A DNA stretch of 64,000 bases from Nocardia ninae NBRC 108245 (GCF_007990755.1 NZ_BJXA01000003.1:1-64000); one strand, 5' to 3'. Numbered from the stretch's first letter, positions 51,040-60,066 are shown. Program-made: numbers and translations. The notes: generated by a model from the letters alone, not told the origin.

Positions 51040-51993
51040 ATGCGAATCCCGTTCGATCCCCGGCACAGCAAGCGCCGGACCAATCCCGACGGCACCATGT
51101 CGTTGGTCGAGCATTTGCAGGAACTGCGCTACCGATTGCTGGTCTCGATCGCCGCGGTTCTCCTCACCACCGTGCTTGGGTTCATCTGGTACGAGTACGG
51201 GTTCCTCGGCATCAAGAGCCTCGGCGATATCCTCCGCGGTCCCTACTGTGCGCTGCCGGATTCGTCGCGCGCCTCGATCAGCCCGGACGGGACCTGCAAG
51301 CTGCTGGCCACCGCGCCGTTCGAGCAGTTCACCCTGCGCTTGAAGGTCGGCATGACGGCGGGCATCGTGCTCGCCGCGCCGATCTGGCTCTACCAACTGT
51401 GGGCGTTCATCACGCCGGGTCTGTACGCGAAGGAACGCAAGTACGCGGTCGGGTTCGTGTCGGCGGGCAGCGTGCTGTTCGCGTCCGGCGCCGTGCTGGC
51501 CTACGTCGTGGTCGCCCACGCATTGAGCTTCCTGCTGACGATCGGCAACAACGTCCAGATCACCGCGTTGAGCGGTTCGCAGTATTTCAGCTTCATCATC
51601 CAGCTGCTCGTCATCTTCGGTGTCAGCTTCGAAACTCCGCTGCTGATCATCGGTTTGAACCTCATCGGGGTGCTCACCTACGCCCGGCTCAAGGCGTGGC
51701 GGCGCGGAATCACGTTCGGGCTCTTCGTTTTCGCGGCCATCGTCACCCCGCAGGACCCGTTCTCCATGCTGGCGCTCGCGCTCGCGCTGACGGTGCTGTT
51801 CGAGGTCGCGATCCAGTTCTCCCGGTTGAACGACATCCGCAAGGCGCGCAAGGAAGCCGATAACCTGGCCGCGCTGGCCGACGAAGAAGCGTCCACGCTG
51901 AGCAGCCCCGATCCGATCGATCCGGCCGACTCGATCATGACACCCCCGGATAAAACCGGGCGCTCGATGTCGGACTACTCCGATACCCTCTGA
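51040..51993 (+). CDS. tatC: Twin-arginine translocase subunit TatC
   Basis: 317-aa receptor for Tat signal peptides with six helices. [22 protein letters not shown] carries the conserved HL-ELR motif of TatC's N-terminus, and [25 protein letters not shown] is the family-typical last pair of helices. The extended acidic C-tail is common in actinobacteria. ATG 51040 follows AGGGG. Confidence 0.96.
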   Translation: MRIPFDPRHSKRRTNPDGTMSLVEHLQELRYRLLVSIAAVLLTTVLGFIWYEYGFLGIKSLGDILRGPYCALPDSSRASISPDGTCKLLATAPFEQFTLRLKVGMTAGIVLAAPIWLYQLWAFITPGLYAKERKYAVGFVSAGSVLFASGAVLAYVVVAHALSFLLTIGNNVQITALSGSQYFSFIIQLLVIFGVSFETPLLIIGLNLIGVLTYARLKAWRRGITFGLFVFAAIVTPQDPFSMLALALALTVLFEVAIQFSRLNDIRKARKEADNLAALADEEASTLSSPDPIDPADSIMTPPDKTGRSMSDYSDTL

Positions 51994-51995
51994 CG

Positions 51996-54698
51996 GTGAC
52001 ACATCACCGGTCGCATACGGGCGAGCTAGCGAAGTTTTCCACCGAGCTGAAGTTCAGCCTGGATCCTTTCCAGCGCACCGCCTGCGCGGCACTCGAAGAG
52101 GGACACAGCGTCCTGGTCTGCGCGCCGACCGGTGCGGGTAAAACCGTGGTCGGCGAGTTCGCCGTGCATCTGGCGCTCGCCGCGGGCGGAAAATGCTTCT
52201 ACACCACGCCGATCAAGGCCTTGTCGAACCAGAAGTTCGCCGATCTCACCGAGCGGTACGGCCGCGACAGCGTCGGCCTGCTCACCGGCGACCAGTCGAT
52301 CAATCCCGGCGCGCCCGTGGTGGTGATGACCACCGAGGTGCTGCGCAACATGCTGTACGCGTCCTCCGACGCGTTGCGCGGGTTGTCGTTCGTGGTGATG
52401 GACGAGGTGCACTACCTGGCCGACCGGTTCCGCGGCGCGGTATGGGAGGAAGTGATCCTGCATCTGCCGCCGGACGTGCGGCTGGTCAGCCTGTCGGCGA
52501 CGGTCTCCAACGCCGAGGAGTTCGGCGCCTGGATGGAAACCGTGCGCGGTGACACCGCGGTGGTGGTGGACGAGACCAGGCCGGTGCCGCTATGGCAGCA
52601 CGTCATGGTCGGGCGGCGGATGTTCGACCTGTTCGACACCGATTCCACCGATCAGAAGGTGCTGGTCGACGGCGATCTGGTCCGGTTCATCAAGCAGCGG
52701 GAAGCCGCCGATCGGGCCAACAGCTGGCACGGTCCGCGCAATGGGCGCGGTGGTCCGCGGCGTGACTTCCGTCCGTTGCCGCGGCCGGAGGTGCTGGCGA
52801 AGCTGGACGAAGAGGGCCTGCTGCCTGCGATCACCTTCATCTTCAGTCGCGCCGGTTGCGATGGGGCACTGGCTCAGTGCTTGCGTTCCCGGCTCGATCT
52901 GAGCCGCGAGGATGATCGCGAACAGCTCGACGACATCATCGAGAAGCACACCGGTGATCTGCCGAAGGCGGACCTGGAGGTGCTCGGGTACTGGGAGTGG
53001 CGCGAGGCGCTGCACCGCGGGCTGGCCGCGCACCACGCGGGGATGCTGCCCGCGTTCCGGCATACCGTCGAGGAACTGTTCGTCAAAGGTCTGGTGCGGG
53101 CCGTATTCGCTACGGAGACACTGGCTCTCGGCATCAACATGCCCGCACGCACGGTGGTGCTGGAGCGGCTGGTCAAATACAACGGCGAGTCGCACGCCGA
53201 GCTCACCCCCGGTGAATACACCCAGCTGACCGGACGCGCCGGGCGTCGCGGCATCGACGTCGAGGGTCACGCGGTGGTGCTGTGGCAGCCGGAGGTCGAT
53301 ACGAGTGCGGTCGCCGGTCTGGCCTCCACCAGGACCTATCCGCTGCGCAGTTCGTTCAAGCCCGGCTACAACATGTCGATCAATCTGATCGACCGGATGG
53401 GCGCCGCCGAAGCGCGCATGCTGCTGGAGCGTTCGTTCGCGCAGTTCCAGGCGGACCGTTCGGTGGTCGGGCTGGTCCGCGGTATCGAACGCAACGAGTC
53501 CGCGCTGCGCAAGCTGCGCGATCAGCTCGGCGGCGCCGATGGTGACTTCCTGGAATACATTTCGTTGCGGGAACGGATCAAGCAGCGGGAGCGGCAGCTC
53601 GAGCAGCAGGGGCGGTCCGACCGGCGCGGTGTCGCGGTCGCGGCGTTGACGGCGTTGCGGCGCGGTGACGTGGTGGCGATCCCGTCCGGGCGACGGGCCG
53701 GGCTCGCGGTCATCCTCGAACCCGATGCGACGCCGGGTGACCCGCGGCCGCTGGTGCTCACCGAGGACAAGTGGGCTGGACGGGTGTCGGTGGCCGACTT
53801 CCCGGTGCCCGCAGAGGCGTTGGGGCACATGCGGTTGCCGCGCCGGGTCGATCACCGGACCGCGCAGACCCGTCGCGATCTGGCGTCGGCGCTGCGCAGC
53901 ACCGGGATTTCCGCGCCCGGCCGGCCGCGCCGCGGCAAACGCGCGTCGGCGGCCGACGACCGGGAACTGTCGACTTTGCGTCGCAGTCTGCGCGCCCATC
54001 CGGCGCACACCCGCGCCGATCGGGAGCAGATGTCGCGCATCGGCGAGCGCTACAACAAGCTGGCCCGGGAAACCGAGACCATGCGCCAGAAAGTTGCCGC
54101 AACGACCAACTCGCTGGCCCGCACCTTCGATCGGATCCTCGGGCTGCTGGAAGAACGCGGATTCGTGCACGAATCCGAGGTGACCGCGGACGGTCGCAGG
54201 CTGGCCCGGATCTACTCCGAAAGCGACCTGCTGGTCGCCGAATGCCTGCGGCAGGGGCTGTGGCGCGGGCTCGGCCCGGCCGAATTGGCCGGCGTAGTGT
54301 CCATTCTGGTGTTCGAATCCCGCCAGGACGGTGGATATCTCGGCGTGACGGGCCCGACGGCACCGATCCGTCGGGCGATCGGCGAGACCATCCGCGTGTG
54401 GTCCGAGCTGCGCTCCGACGAGGCCAGGCACAAGCTGCCGCCGACCAGGGAACCCGATCTGGGTTTCGTCACCGGTGTGCACAAGTGGGCGCGCGGCGAT
54501 GGGTTGGCCGAGTCGTTGCTCGCCAGCGGTGATCAGGCCACGCCGCTGTCCGCGGGCGATTTCGTGCGCTGGTGCAGGCAGGTGATCGACCTGCTCGACC
54601 AGATCCACAACACCGCCGACGACGAGGAGGTCGCCGCGACCGCCGCGAAGGCGGTGCGCGCGATCCGGCGGGGTGTCGTCGCGGTGGACGCCGCGTAG
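51996..54698 (+). CDS. helY: DEAD/DEAH-box helicase, HelY (Ski2/Mtr4-like)
   Basis: 900-aa superfamily 2 RNA helicase related to Mtr4/Ski2, probably in RNA turnover. Walker A APTGAGKT, VVMDEVHYLADRFRG (DEVH box), SLSATVSNAEEFG (motif III), FATETLALGINMPARTVV and QLTGRAGRRGIDVEGHAVV (motif VI), then an arch-like and a DSHCT C-terminal domain. GTG 51996 lies two nt after the tatC stop. Same position as Rv2092c in M. tuberculosis. Confidence 0.95.
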   Translation: MTHHRSHTGELAKFSTELKFSLDPFQRTACAALEEGHSVLVCAPTGAGKTVVGEFAVHLALAAGGKCFYTTPIKALSNQKFADLTERYGRDSVGLLTGDQSINPGAPVVVMTTEVLRNMLYASSDALRGLSFVVMDEVHYLADRFRGAVWEEVILHLPPDVRLVSLSATVSNAEEFGAWMETVRGDTAVVVDETRPVPLWQHVMVGRRMFDLFDTDSTDQKVLVDGDLVRFIKQREAADRANSWHGPRNGRGGPRRDFRPLPRPEVLAKLDEEGLLPAITFIFSRAGCDGALAQCLRSRLDLSREDDREQLDDIIEKHTGDLPKADLEVLGYWEWREALHRGLAAHHAGMLPAFRHTVEELFVKGLVRAVFATETLALGINMPARTVVLERLVKYNGESHAELTPGEYTQLTGRAGRRGIDVEGHAVVLWQPEVDTSAVAGLASTRTYPLRSSFKPGYNMSINLIDRMGAAEARMLLERSFAQFQADRSVVGLVRGIERNESALRKLRDQLGGADGDFLEYISLRERIKQRERQLEQQGRSDRRGVAVAALTALRRGDVVAIPSGRRAGLAVILEPDATPGDPRPLVLTEDKWAGRVSVADFPVPAEALGHMRLPRRVDHRTAQTRRDLASALRSTGISAPGRPRRGKRASAADDRELSTLRRSLRAHPAHTRADREQMSRIGERYNKLARETETMRQKVAATTNSLARTFDRILGLLEERGFVHESEVTADGRRLARIYSESDLLVAECLRQGLWRGLGPAELAGVVSILVFESRQDGGYLGVTGPTAPIRRAIGETIRVWSELRSDEARHKLPPTREPDLGFVTGVHKWARGDGLAESLLASGDQATPLSAGDFVRWCRQVIDLLDQIHNTADDEEVAATAAKAVRAIRRGVVAVDAA

Positions 54699-54817
54699 CG
54701 GATTCGATTGTGATTTGATTTCTTTCGCGTACCGACCGTGGCGGAGGACTAGAGATATCGGACCGTTCTCACGCGGGGGGCTACCGTGTGTACAACGATG
54801 CGAGTGGAGGCAACCAG

Positions 54818-55510
54818 ATGAGCGGCCCGTTTGGACCCAGCGAACCCGGGGAGGGGCGCAACAACGATCCCACCCAGCAGTGGGGTGGACAGCAGGCACC
54901 CGGCGGGGCAGGACCCACCCACCAGTGGGGCGGCCAGCCGCAGACTCCGGCCTCGGCCCAGCCGACCCAGCAGTGGGGCGGTGATCAGCCGCCGCCGCCG
55001 CAGCCGTGGGGTCAGCCGCCGCAGCAGCCCGGACAGCAGCAGTGGGGTCAGCAGCCGAATCCGCAGTGGGGCCAGCCCGGCCAGCAGAGCCAGCCGTGGG
55101 GCCAGACCCAGCCGCAGGACTGGCAGCAGGGCCAGCCGCAGTGGGGACAGCAGCAGCCGCAACCACAGTGGGGCGGCCAGCAGCAACCCCCGCCACAGAG
55201 CAAAGGAAAAGGCCTGGTCATCGGCCTGGTCGTGCTCGGTGTCGTGGTCATCGGCGCCATCGTCGCCCTCGTCCTCGTGCTGACCTCCAAGGACAAGCTG
55301 GACCAGGCCGCCGTCCAGGACGGCGTCAAGAAGGTGCTCACCGACTCTTACGGCATCCAGGACGTCAGCGACGTCACCTGCCCGTCCGGTCAGGAAGTCA
55401 AGGTCGACGCCACCTTCGACTGCAACCTGAAGGTCAGCGGCGAGGGCAAGAAGGTGACGATCAAGATCACCAAGGAGGATGGAACCTACGAGGTCGGCCG
55501 CCCGAACTAG
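54818..55510 (+). CDS. DUF4333 membrane protein with Gln/Pro/Trp-rich repeats
   Basis: 230 aa. The N-terminal ~135 residues are low-complexity QQWGG/QPQW-type repeats, facing the cytoplasm. One membrane helix follows (LVIGLVVLGVVVIGAIVALVLVL), then an outside DUF4333 domain with a Cys pair (VTCPSGQEVKVDATFDCNL). Matches Rv2091c in position. Function unknown. ATG 54818 has GTGGAGG upstream; TACCGT at 54782-54787 is a candidate -10. Confidence 0.85.
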   Translation: MSGPFGPSEPGEGRNNDPTQQWGGQQAPGGAGPTHQWGGQPQTPASAQPTQQWGGDQPPPPQPWGQPPQQPGQQQWGQQPNPQWGQPGQQSQPWGQTQPQDWQQGQPQWGQQQPQPQWGGQQQPPPQSKGKGLVIGLVVLGVVVIGAIVALVLVLTSKDKLDQAAVQDGVKKVLTDSYGIQDVSDVTCPSGQEVKVDATFDCNLKVSGEGKKVTIKITKEDGTYEVGRPN

Positions 55511-55682
55511 GTCCCGCCCGCTAGTAGCCTCCCGGTCGGCCCGCTTCGGTGGGCCGGCCGTTGGCGTTTCTGTGGGGTGGGGGATATCGCCGTGCCGGTC
55601 GGGATTCGTAGCCGATGTATGCCTTTGCGGGGTGCATATCTTCGAGGGCTGCCGCTAAAACTGAAGGCTGCCGAGAGCTGGG

Positions 55683-55920
55683 GTTGTCTACATCCAAAGT
55701 TGGGGTTGTCGACGTCGAAGGGCGGGGTTGTCGAGGTCGAGGAGTGAGGGCGGTCGACGTCGAAAAGTGGCGGTCGAGGTCGAGGAGTGAGGGCGGTCGA
55801 CGTCGAAAAGTGGCGGTCGACATCGAAGGTGAGGGCAGTCGACGTCGAAGGGTGGGGCGGTCGACGTCGAAAGGGCGCGGTCGACACCGAAAGCTGAGAC
55901 AGTCGACGTCGAAAGGCGAA
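55683..55920. repeat. Tandem array of ~11 degenerate 20-25-bp units with GTCGAC cores
   Basis: Units of the form GGTCGACGTCGAAAGgTGGGGC recur about eleven times with variable length (20-25 bp). Most contain the palindrome GTCGAC followed by a GTCGA direct repeat. Unit length variation rules out a simple coding repeat, and there are no spacers as in a CRISPR. Confidence 0.8.
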
Positions 55921-55938
55921 GGCCCCCTTTCACATACC

Positions 55939-56154
55939 CTCTGGCGCTCCGTTCATGACCAACGGAACCCAGTGGCACCAAAGCGCGCAGTTCACCGCCG
56001 CTATGTCCCGCCGCGCGAGCAGCTGTATGCCGAACGGGACCTCACGGCGGACTTACTCGCGTTTTCCCACCCCTATGTCCCGCTGGTCGATCGGTTCGGC
56101 CTCGAGTGGGACTTCATGGCGTGCTTACTCACGTTCTCCGCCCTCCATGCCCCG
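55939..56154 (+). repeat. Three degenerate 72-bp tandem repeats
   Basis: Blocks end in TATGTCCCG, TATGTCCCG and CATGCCCCG at 56010, 56082 and 56154, exactly 72 bp apart. The second and third share most of their last 47 bp; the first is partial. One plus-strand frame reads them as 24-residue repeats (YVPxxxxxxxExDxxAxLLxFS), but no start codon or ribosome binding site supports a gene. Confidence 0.6.
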
Positions 56155-56185
56155 TCGATCATGAAAACGGGCCGCTGCCAGAAAA

Positions 56186-56261
56186 ATCCGCACCCTCTCT
56201 CGGGATCCGCACCCACTAGGGACCCCAGTAGTCGGTGCGGATCCCGAGAGCCAGTGCGGAT
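56186..56261. repeat. Nested 27-bp inverted repeat
   Basis: Left arm 56186-56212 and right arm 56235-56261: 16 bp perfect (CTCTCGGGATCCGCAC), 3-bp mismatch, then 8 bp perfect (ATCCGCAC). GTGCGGAT thus occurs four times. Loop 22 nt. Confidence 0.75.
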
Positions 56262-56299
56262 CTTGCTGAACCACCGCGCTTCGCCAGTACTGGGGTGAT

Positions 56300-56365
56300 C
56301 TCACAGACCGTGCACACCCTTCATAGGGCGGCTACCGGCTGCGAATGGTGTGCACGGTCTGTGAG
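56300..56365. repeat. 19-bp perfect inverted repeat
   Basis: CTCACAGACCGTGCACACC (56300-56318) and its exact complement (56347-56365), 28-nt loop. It does not follow any gene on either strand closely enough to be an ordinary terminator. Confidence 0.75.
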
Positions 56366-56849
56366 TCTCCATACCCTGCAACGTGTTCCATCCTTCGGAG
56401 CTCTCGAAACGCAACCACAGCCAGATGACCACGCTGGAACCGAGCGCCGCGTGACCGACTGCGGAGGTAAGCCGGGTACGGCAGGCGACGTGCTCAGCAC
56501 TACTCACGGGAAAACCTGGGTTGGTCTTCAGCTCACTGGATCGTTCACCTGGGGAGTCCTTTGACTGCTCCTACCGGGAAGGTGAACCTTGGCGAGGGTT
56601 TTTGCGTGTACCCGTCTAGCACCCGCACGCTCAAAGACCTCCCGGGTGAGCTGACCTCTAGGTTTATGGCAGTCGATGATAAGCGCGGATAGTGCTGGGC
56701 GCGTCGGATGGTGTTCCCGGCTTTCTCTTCTGCAACCTGGGATGGGCAAGGTGAAAGCTCCAGCGTGGGGACTGGCTGTGGTGCCGTTTTCGGGATTTCG
56801 CCGAAGGACAACTCTGTCGTGAAGGGTTGCGGTAGCGGGGCTTCGAGAG

Positions 56850-57821
56850 TTACGCGGTGCGGGCGGCGAGGGCCTTGATGAGGCGGGTGACCGGGCTTTC
56901 GGCGTTGTAGGCGGTGGCCAGTTCGCGGAGGCGGTCGAGGTCGGCCGGGGTGGCGGGAAGGGTGTCGGGGCGGGAGAGTTCGACGTCGGCGTCGCAGACC
57001 ACCCGGACGACCGGCGCCGCTGCTTTCAAATACTCTTCTGCCGCACGGAGTTTGGCGCGGATGCCTTGGGCGAGGTCGGCTTCGGGGTCTTCGACGGCCG
57101 CCACCAATGCTTCCAGGGAACCGAATCGGGTGATCAGCATGGACGCGGACTTCTCGCCGATGCCCGCTACCCCGGGGAGGCCGTCCGAGGCGTCGCCGCG
57201 CAGGGTGGCGAGGTCGGCGTAGGCGCGGCCCGCGTTCTCCAGCGGCACACCGTATTTGGCGGAAACCTCCGCCGGGCCGTACAGCTCGGCCTTCGCCAGT
57301 CCGCGTCCCGCGTAGAGGACCCGCACGGGCGGCAGCGGTGTGTCCCGGACGAGTTGCAGCAGATCTCGGTCGCCGCTGACGACCACGACCTCGTCGGAGG
57401 TCTCGCGGGTGGCCAGGGTGCCGAGCACGTCGTCGGCTTCCAGCCCGTCGGCACCGCCGGTCGCGATGCCTGCCGCTTCGAGCACCTCGAGGATCATGTC
57501 GACCTGCGGTGTCAGCGTGTCCGGTACTACTTCGGCACCGGGGCCTGCGTCCGCGGCGGTGTCGAGCCGGTGCGCCTTGTACGACGGCACCAGTTCCACC
57601 CGGAACGCCGGCCGCCAGTTCAAGTCGAGGCACACCACCAACCGGCTCGGCGCGTGCTTGGTGATCAACGACGCGACCATGTCGGTGAACCCACGCAACG
57701 CGTTGACCGACCGCCCGTCCGGCGCGGTGATCTTCTCGGGGATCGCGTGAAAGGCACGGAACCACAGACTCGCCCCGTCCAGGAGCAACAACGGTCCACC
57801 GGAAGTCGCAGCAGAAGTCAC
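56850..57821 (-). CDS. 5'-3' exonuclease (Pol I N-terminal domain-like)
   Basis: 323-aa stand-alone flap-nuclease/5'-3' exonuclease, Rv2090-like. Acidic metal ligands in [29 protein letters not shown] and [13 protein letters not shown], and the helix-hairpin-helix [24 protein letters not shown]. Probably removes RNA primers or processes flaps. GTG 57821 lies six nt after TAGCCT. Confidence 0.93.
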   Translation of the reverse strand: MTSAATSGGPLLLLDGASLWFRAFHAIPEKITAPDGRSVNALRGFTDMVASLITKHAPSRLVVCLDLNWRPAFRVELVPSYKAHRLDTAADAGPGAEVVPDTLTPQVDMILEVLEAAGIATGGADGLEADDVLGTLATRETSDEVVVVSGDRDLLQLVRDTPLPPVRVLYAGRGLAKAELYGPAEVSAKYGVPLENAGRAYADLATLRGDASDGLPGVAGIGEKSASMLITRFGSLEALVAAVEDPEADLAQGIRAKLRAAEEYLKAAAPVVRVVCDADVELSRPDTLPATPADLDRLRELATAYNAESPVTRLIKALAARTA

Positions 57822-57827
57822 GCGCTG

Positions 57828-57833
57828 AGGCTA
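57828..57833 (-). promoter_or_regulatory. -10 element for leaderless start of the exonuclease gene
   Basis: TAGCCT (minus strand) ends six nt before GTG 57821. Confidence 0.45.
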
Positions 57834-58175
57834 CCTCTCGGCCCCGACAAACCCGGACGATCCAGCCGCGACGGGCGGCAACAGTGTCGGCCGGCGCGAG
57901 CCTGGTGTGTGCGTGCCTTGCGAGCGTTGGCGGTCCGGCGGTATCCCCACTCGATTCGAACGCGTCCCCAACTCGTGGCACGGGAAAGGGATGAGGCGCG
58001 CGCTCCCCTGCTACACCACCGTTCCGGTGGCCAACGAATTCGAGCTGCTCGGCGTCGTCATGCTGCCCGCACGCATGCTGCCGGGCCGGTCGGCGGCCTC
58101 GTGAAGTGCCGATGACGGTTCGAGTGGACGAAGTGGAGCGGGGGAGTTCGGGTTCGCGGGGACGGGCGCGGCAGG

Positions 58176-58181
58176 TAACGT
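58176..58181 (+). promoter_or_regulatory. -10 element for leaderless start of pepE
   Basis: TAACGT ends seven nt before ATG 58189. Confidence 0.45.
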
Positions 58182-58188
58182 CGGATGA

Positions 58189-59316
58189 ATGAGCTCGCAT
58201 ACGGATTCCAGGTTCGCGGCGGACATTTACGGTGAGCGGTTGGAGCGGGCGGTGGAGCTGATGCGGGCCGCCCATCTGGACGCCTTGTTGATCACTCCCG
58301 GCCCGGATCTGCGGTATCTGATCGGGTCTGCGGCAGAATCGTTCGAACGCTTGACCTGCCTTGTCATCCCCGCCGACGGCGCAACCCCCGCGGTGGTCAT
58401 CCCCAAGCTGGAACTGGCCTCGCTGGAAGGGTCCGCGGCAGGCGAACTGGGCCTGCGCGTGCTGGACTGGGTCGACGGGACCGATCCGTACGGACTGGTG
58501 AAGTCGGCGCTGCACGTCGGCTCCCGGGTGGCCGTCGCCGACGCCATGCCCGCACTGCACCTGATCCCGCTGGCCGCGTCGTTCACCGGCCTGCCCGCCT
58601 CCGCCACGCCGGTGCTGCGCGAACTGCGCATGATCAAGGATGTCGCCGAGATCGACGCGCTGCGCCGAGCGGGCGCGGCCATCGACCGGGTGCACGCGCG
58701 GATGGGCGAATTCCTGCAGGTCGGCCGCACCGAAGCCGAGGTCGGCGCCGATATCTCCGCCGCCATCATCGAGGAAGGGCACACCGCAGCCGCGTTCGTC
58801 ATCGTCGGCAGCGGCCCGCACGGCGCCGACCCGCACCACGGTGTTTCCGAGCGCCGCATCGAGTCCGGCGACGTGGTGGTCATCGACATCGGCGGCCCGG
58901 TCGACCCCGGCTACTACTCCGACTCCACCCGCACCTACGTTCTCGGCGAACCCGACCCCAAGATCGCCGCCCGCTTCGCCGCCCTGGAACGCGCACAAGC
59001 CGCCGCCGTCGCCGCCGTCCGCCCCGGCGTCACCGCCGAATCCGTCGACGCCGCCGCACGAAACCCGTTGGTCGAAGCCGGTTTAGGCGACGCCTTCGTG
59101 CACCGCACCGGTCACGGCATCGGCCTCTCGGTACACGAGGAGCCCTACATCGTCGAAGGCAACGACCTCGTCCTCCAGCAGGGCATGGCCTTCAGCATCG
59201 AGCCCGGCATCTACTTCCGCGGCGACTGGGGTGCCCGCATCGAAGACATCGTCGTGGTCACCGCAGACGGCTGCGAGTCCATGAACCAGCGACCCCACGG
59301 ATTGACGGTCCTGTAA
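58189..59316 (+). CDS. pepE: M24-family Xaa-Pro dipeptidase/aminopeptidase
   Basis: 375-aa pita-bread metallopeptidase. An N-terminal creatinase-like domain is followed by the M24 domain with all five metal ligands: Asp in VVVIDIGG, Asp in YYSDSTRT, His in HRTGHGIG, Glu in FSIEPGIYF and Glu in ARIEDIV. Cleaves X-Pro bonds. Ortholog by position of Rv2089c. Followed by a hairpin at 59330-59360. Confidence 0.94.
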   Translation: MSSHTDSRFAADIYGERLERAVELMRAAHLDALLITPGPDLRYLIGSAAESFERLTCLVIPADGATPAVVIPKLELASLEGSAAGELGLRVLDWVDGTDPYGLVKSALHVGSRVAVADAMPALHLIPLAASFTGLPASATPVLRELRMIKDVAEIDALRRAGAAIDRVHARMGEFLQVGRTEAEVGADISAAIIEEGHTAAAFVIVGSGPHGADPHHGVSERRIESGDVVVIDIGGPVDPGYYSDSTRTYVLGEPDPKIAARFAALERAQAAAVAAVRPGVTAESVDAAARNPLVEAGLGDAFVHRTGHGIGLSVHEEPYIVEGNDLVLQQGMAFSIEPGIYFRGDWGARIEDIVVVTADGCESMNQRPHGLTVL

Positions 59317-59329
59317 GTCGACGAGTAGC

Positions 59330-59360
59330 GGGCGGGTGGGCAGCTTCACTGCCCGCCCGG
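59330..59360. terminator. Bidirectional hairpin after pepE
   Basis: CGGGCGGG (59330-59337) pairs with CCCGCCCG (59353-59360), or alternatively GGGCAG-cttca-CTGCCC. It lies between convergent pepE and the Rv2074-like gene. Confidence 0.6.
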
Positions 59361-59368
59361 CGGCCGTT

Positions 59369-59797
59369 CTACGCCGGTTCGGTGGCCTCGGGCGCGGGGG
59401 CGATCAGGGTAGAGCTGGACAGCACGCGCTCGACCTGGATTGCGATGACCACGCGGGTCGGGTTTACGCGGGGGACTCGGTAGCGGCCGGCGTAGCGTTG
59501 CTCCGCGTCGGCGACAGCGTCCGGATCGTCGAGCACCGTCGCCGGGCCTTCGAGCGTGAGCCATCGGCGACCCTCGACCTGGCTGACCGCCGCGTATCCG
59601 CCTCGCCGCACATTTCGCACCTTCGCCGACGCACCGTCGGTGATCACCCTGGCGATCCGGGCCGCCGGATCCCAGGTGAACCCCACCGCCACCACATGCG
59701 GCGTCCCGTTGGCCCGCAACGTGGTCAACGTCGCCAGATGCCGCTCGGTAACGAATTCGAGGGCGGCGGGCGAAAGTTCTGCGGTCTGCGTGGGCAT
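59369..59797 (-). CDS. F420-dependent PPOX-type reductase (Rv2074-like biliverdin reductase)
   Basis: 142-aa split-barrel protein very like M. tuberculosis Rv2074, an F420H2-dependent biliverdin reductase: [54 protein letters not shown]. Also beside the Rv2073c-like SDR, as in M. tuberculosis, which supports orthology. ATG 59797 follows TACGGT by six nt. Confidence 0.9.
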   Translation of the reverse strand: MPTQTAELSPAALEFVTERHLATLTTLRANGTPHVVAVGFTWDPAARIARVITDGASAKVRNVRRGGYAAVSQVEGRRWLTLEGPATVLDDPDAVADAEQRYAGRYRVPRVNPTRVVIAIQVERVLSSSTLIAPAPEATEPA

Positions 59798-59803
59798 AAC
59801 CAG

Positions 59804-59809
59804 ACCGTA
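59804..59809 (-). promoter_or_regulatory. -10 element for leaderless start of the Rv2074-like gene
   Basis: TACGGT (minus strand) ends six nt before ATG 59797. Confidence 0.4.
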
Positions 59810-59930
59810 GCGGTGCCGCCGGGTCGTCCCGCATAGGGGCGTACACCTCCGGTGGGCGCGCACGAGGGAGTCGACGACACGTCACGCCGTGGCGCCGGTG
59901 CCCGCGTGGTCGAGCGCAGCCGGCGCGATG

Positions 59931-59991
59931 CGTGAGTGGCACACCATGGAGACGTCTTCTCGACGTTTGCCGCAGCCATGTGCCACTCACG
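59931..59991. repeat. 13-bp inverted repeat in a divergent intergenic region
   Basis: CGTGAGTGGCACA (59931-59943) and TGTGCCACTCACG (59979-59991), 35-nt loop, between the divergent Rv2074-like and SDR genes. A smaller ACGGGA/TCCCGT repeat lies at 60003-60028. Confidence 0.6.
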
Positions 59992-60054
59992 GACCTTCGC
60001 ACACGGGATATAGCTCGGTATGTCCCGTTGCGCGGGTGGGTGGGGGTGGAATGA

Positions 60055-60060
60055 CAGACT
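60055..60060 (+). promoter_or_regulatory. -10 element for leaderless start of the SDR gene
   Basis: CAGACT ends six nt before ATG 60067. Confidence 0.4.
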
Positions 60061-60066
60061 GGGCGC

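Larger units (their letters stand above)
55511..56849. other. 1.3-kb repeat-rich non-coding tract
   Basis: No credible gene. Contents in order: the GTCGAC-type tandem array (55683-55920), three 72-bp degenerate repeats (about 55939-56154), a nested inverted repeat (56186-56261), a 19-bp perfect inverted repeat (56300-56365), and about 480 bp in which I see nothing. In M. tuberculosis the flanking genes Rv2091c and Rv2090 are neighbours. Confidence 0.7.
57822..58188. other. Divergent intergenic region exonuclease/pepE
   Basis: 367 bp holding both leaderless-type promoters at its edges and a small hairpin CCACCG-ttc-CGGTGG near 58016. No gene is recognised. Confidence 0.5.

Noticed and set aside
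55683-55920. CRISPR array
   Set aside because: The units are contiguous and degenerate with no unique spacers, and no cas genes are present.
56235-56564. Plus-strand ORF within the repeat tract
   Set aside because: It runs through two inverted repeats, has no start signals and no recognisable domain.
57930-57975. tRNA gene on the minus strand
   Set aside because: GTTCGAATC resembles a T-loop but the flanks do not form a T-stem and no acceptor or anticodon arm can be drawn.
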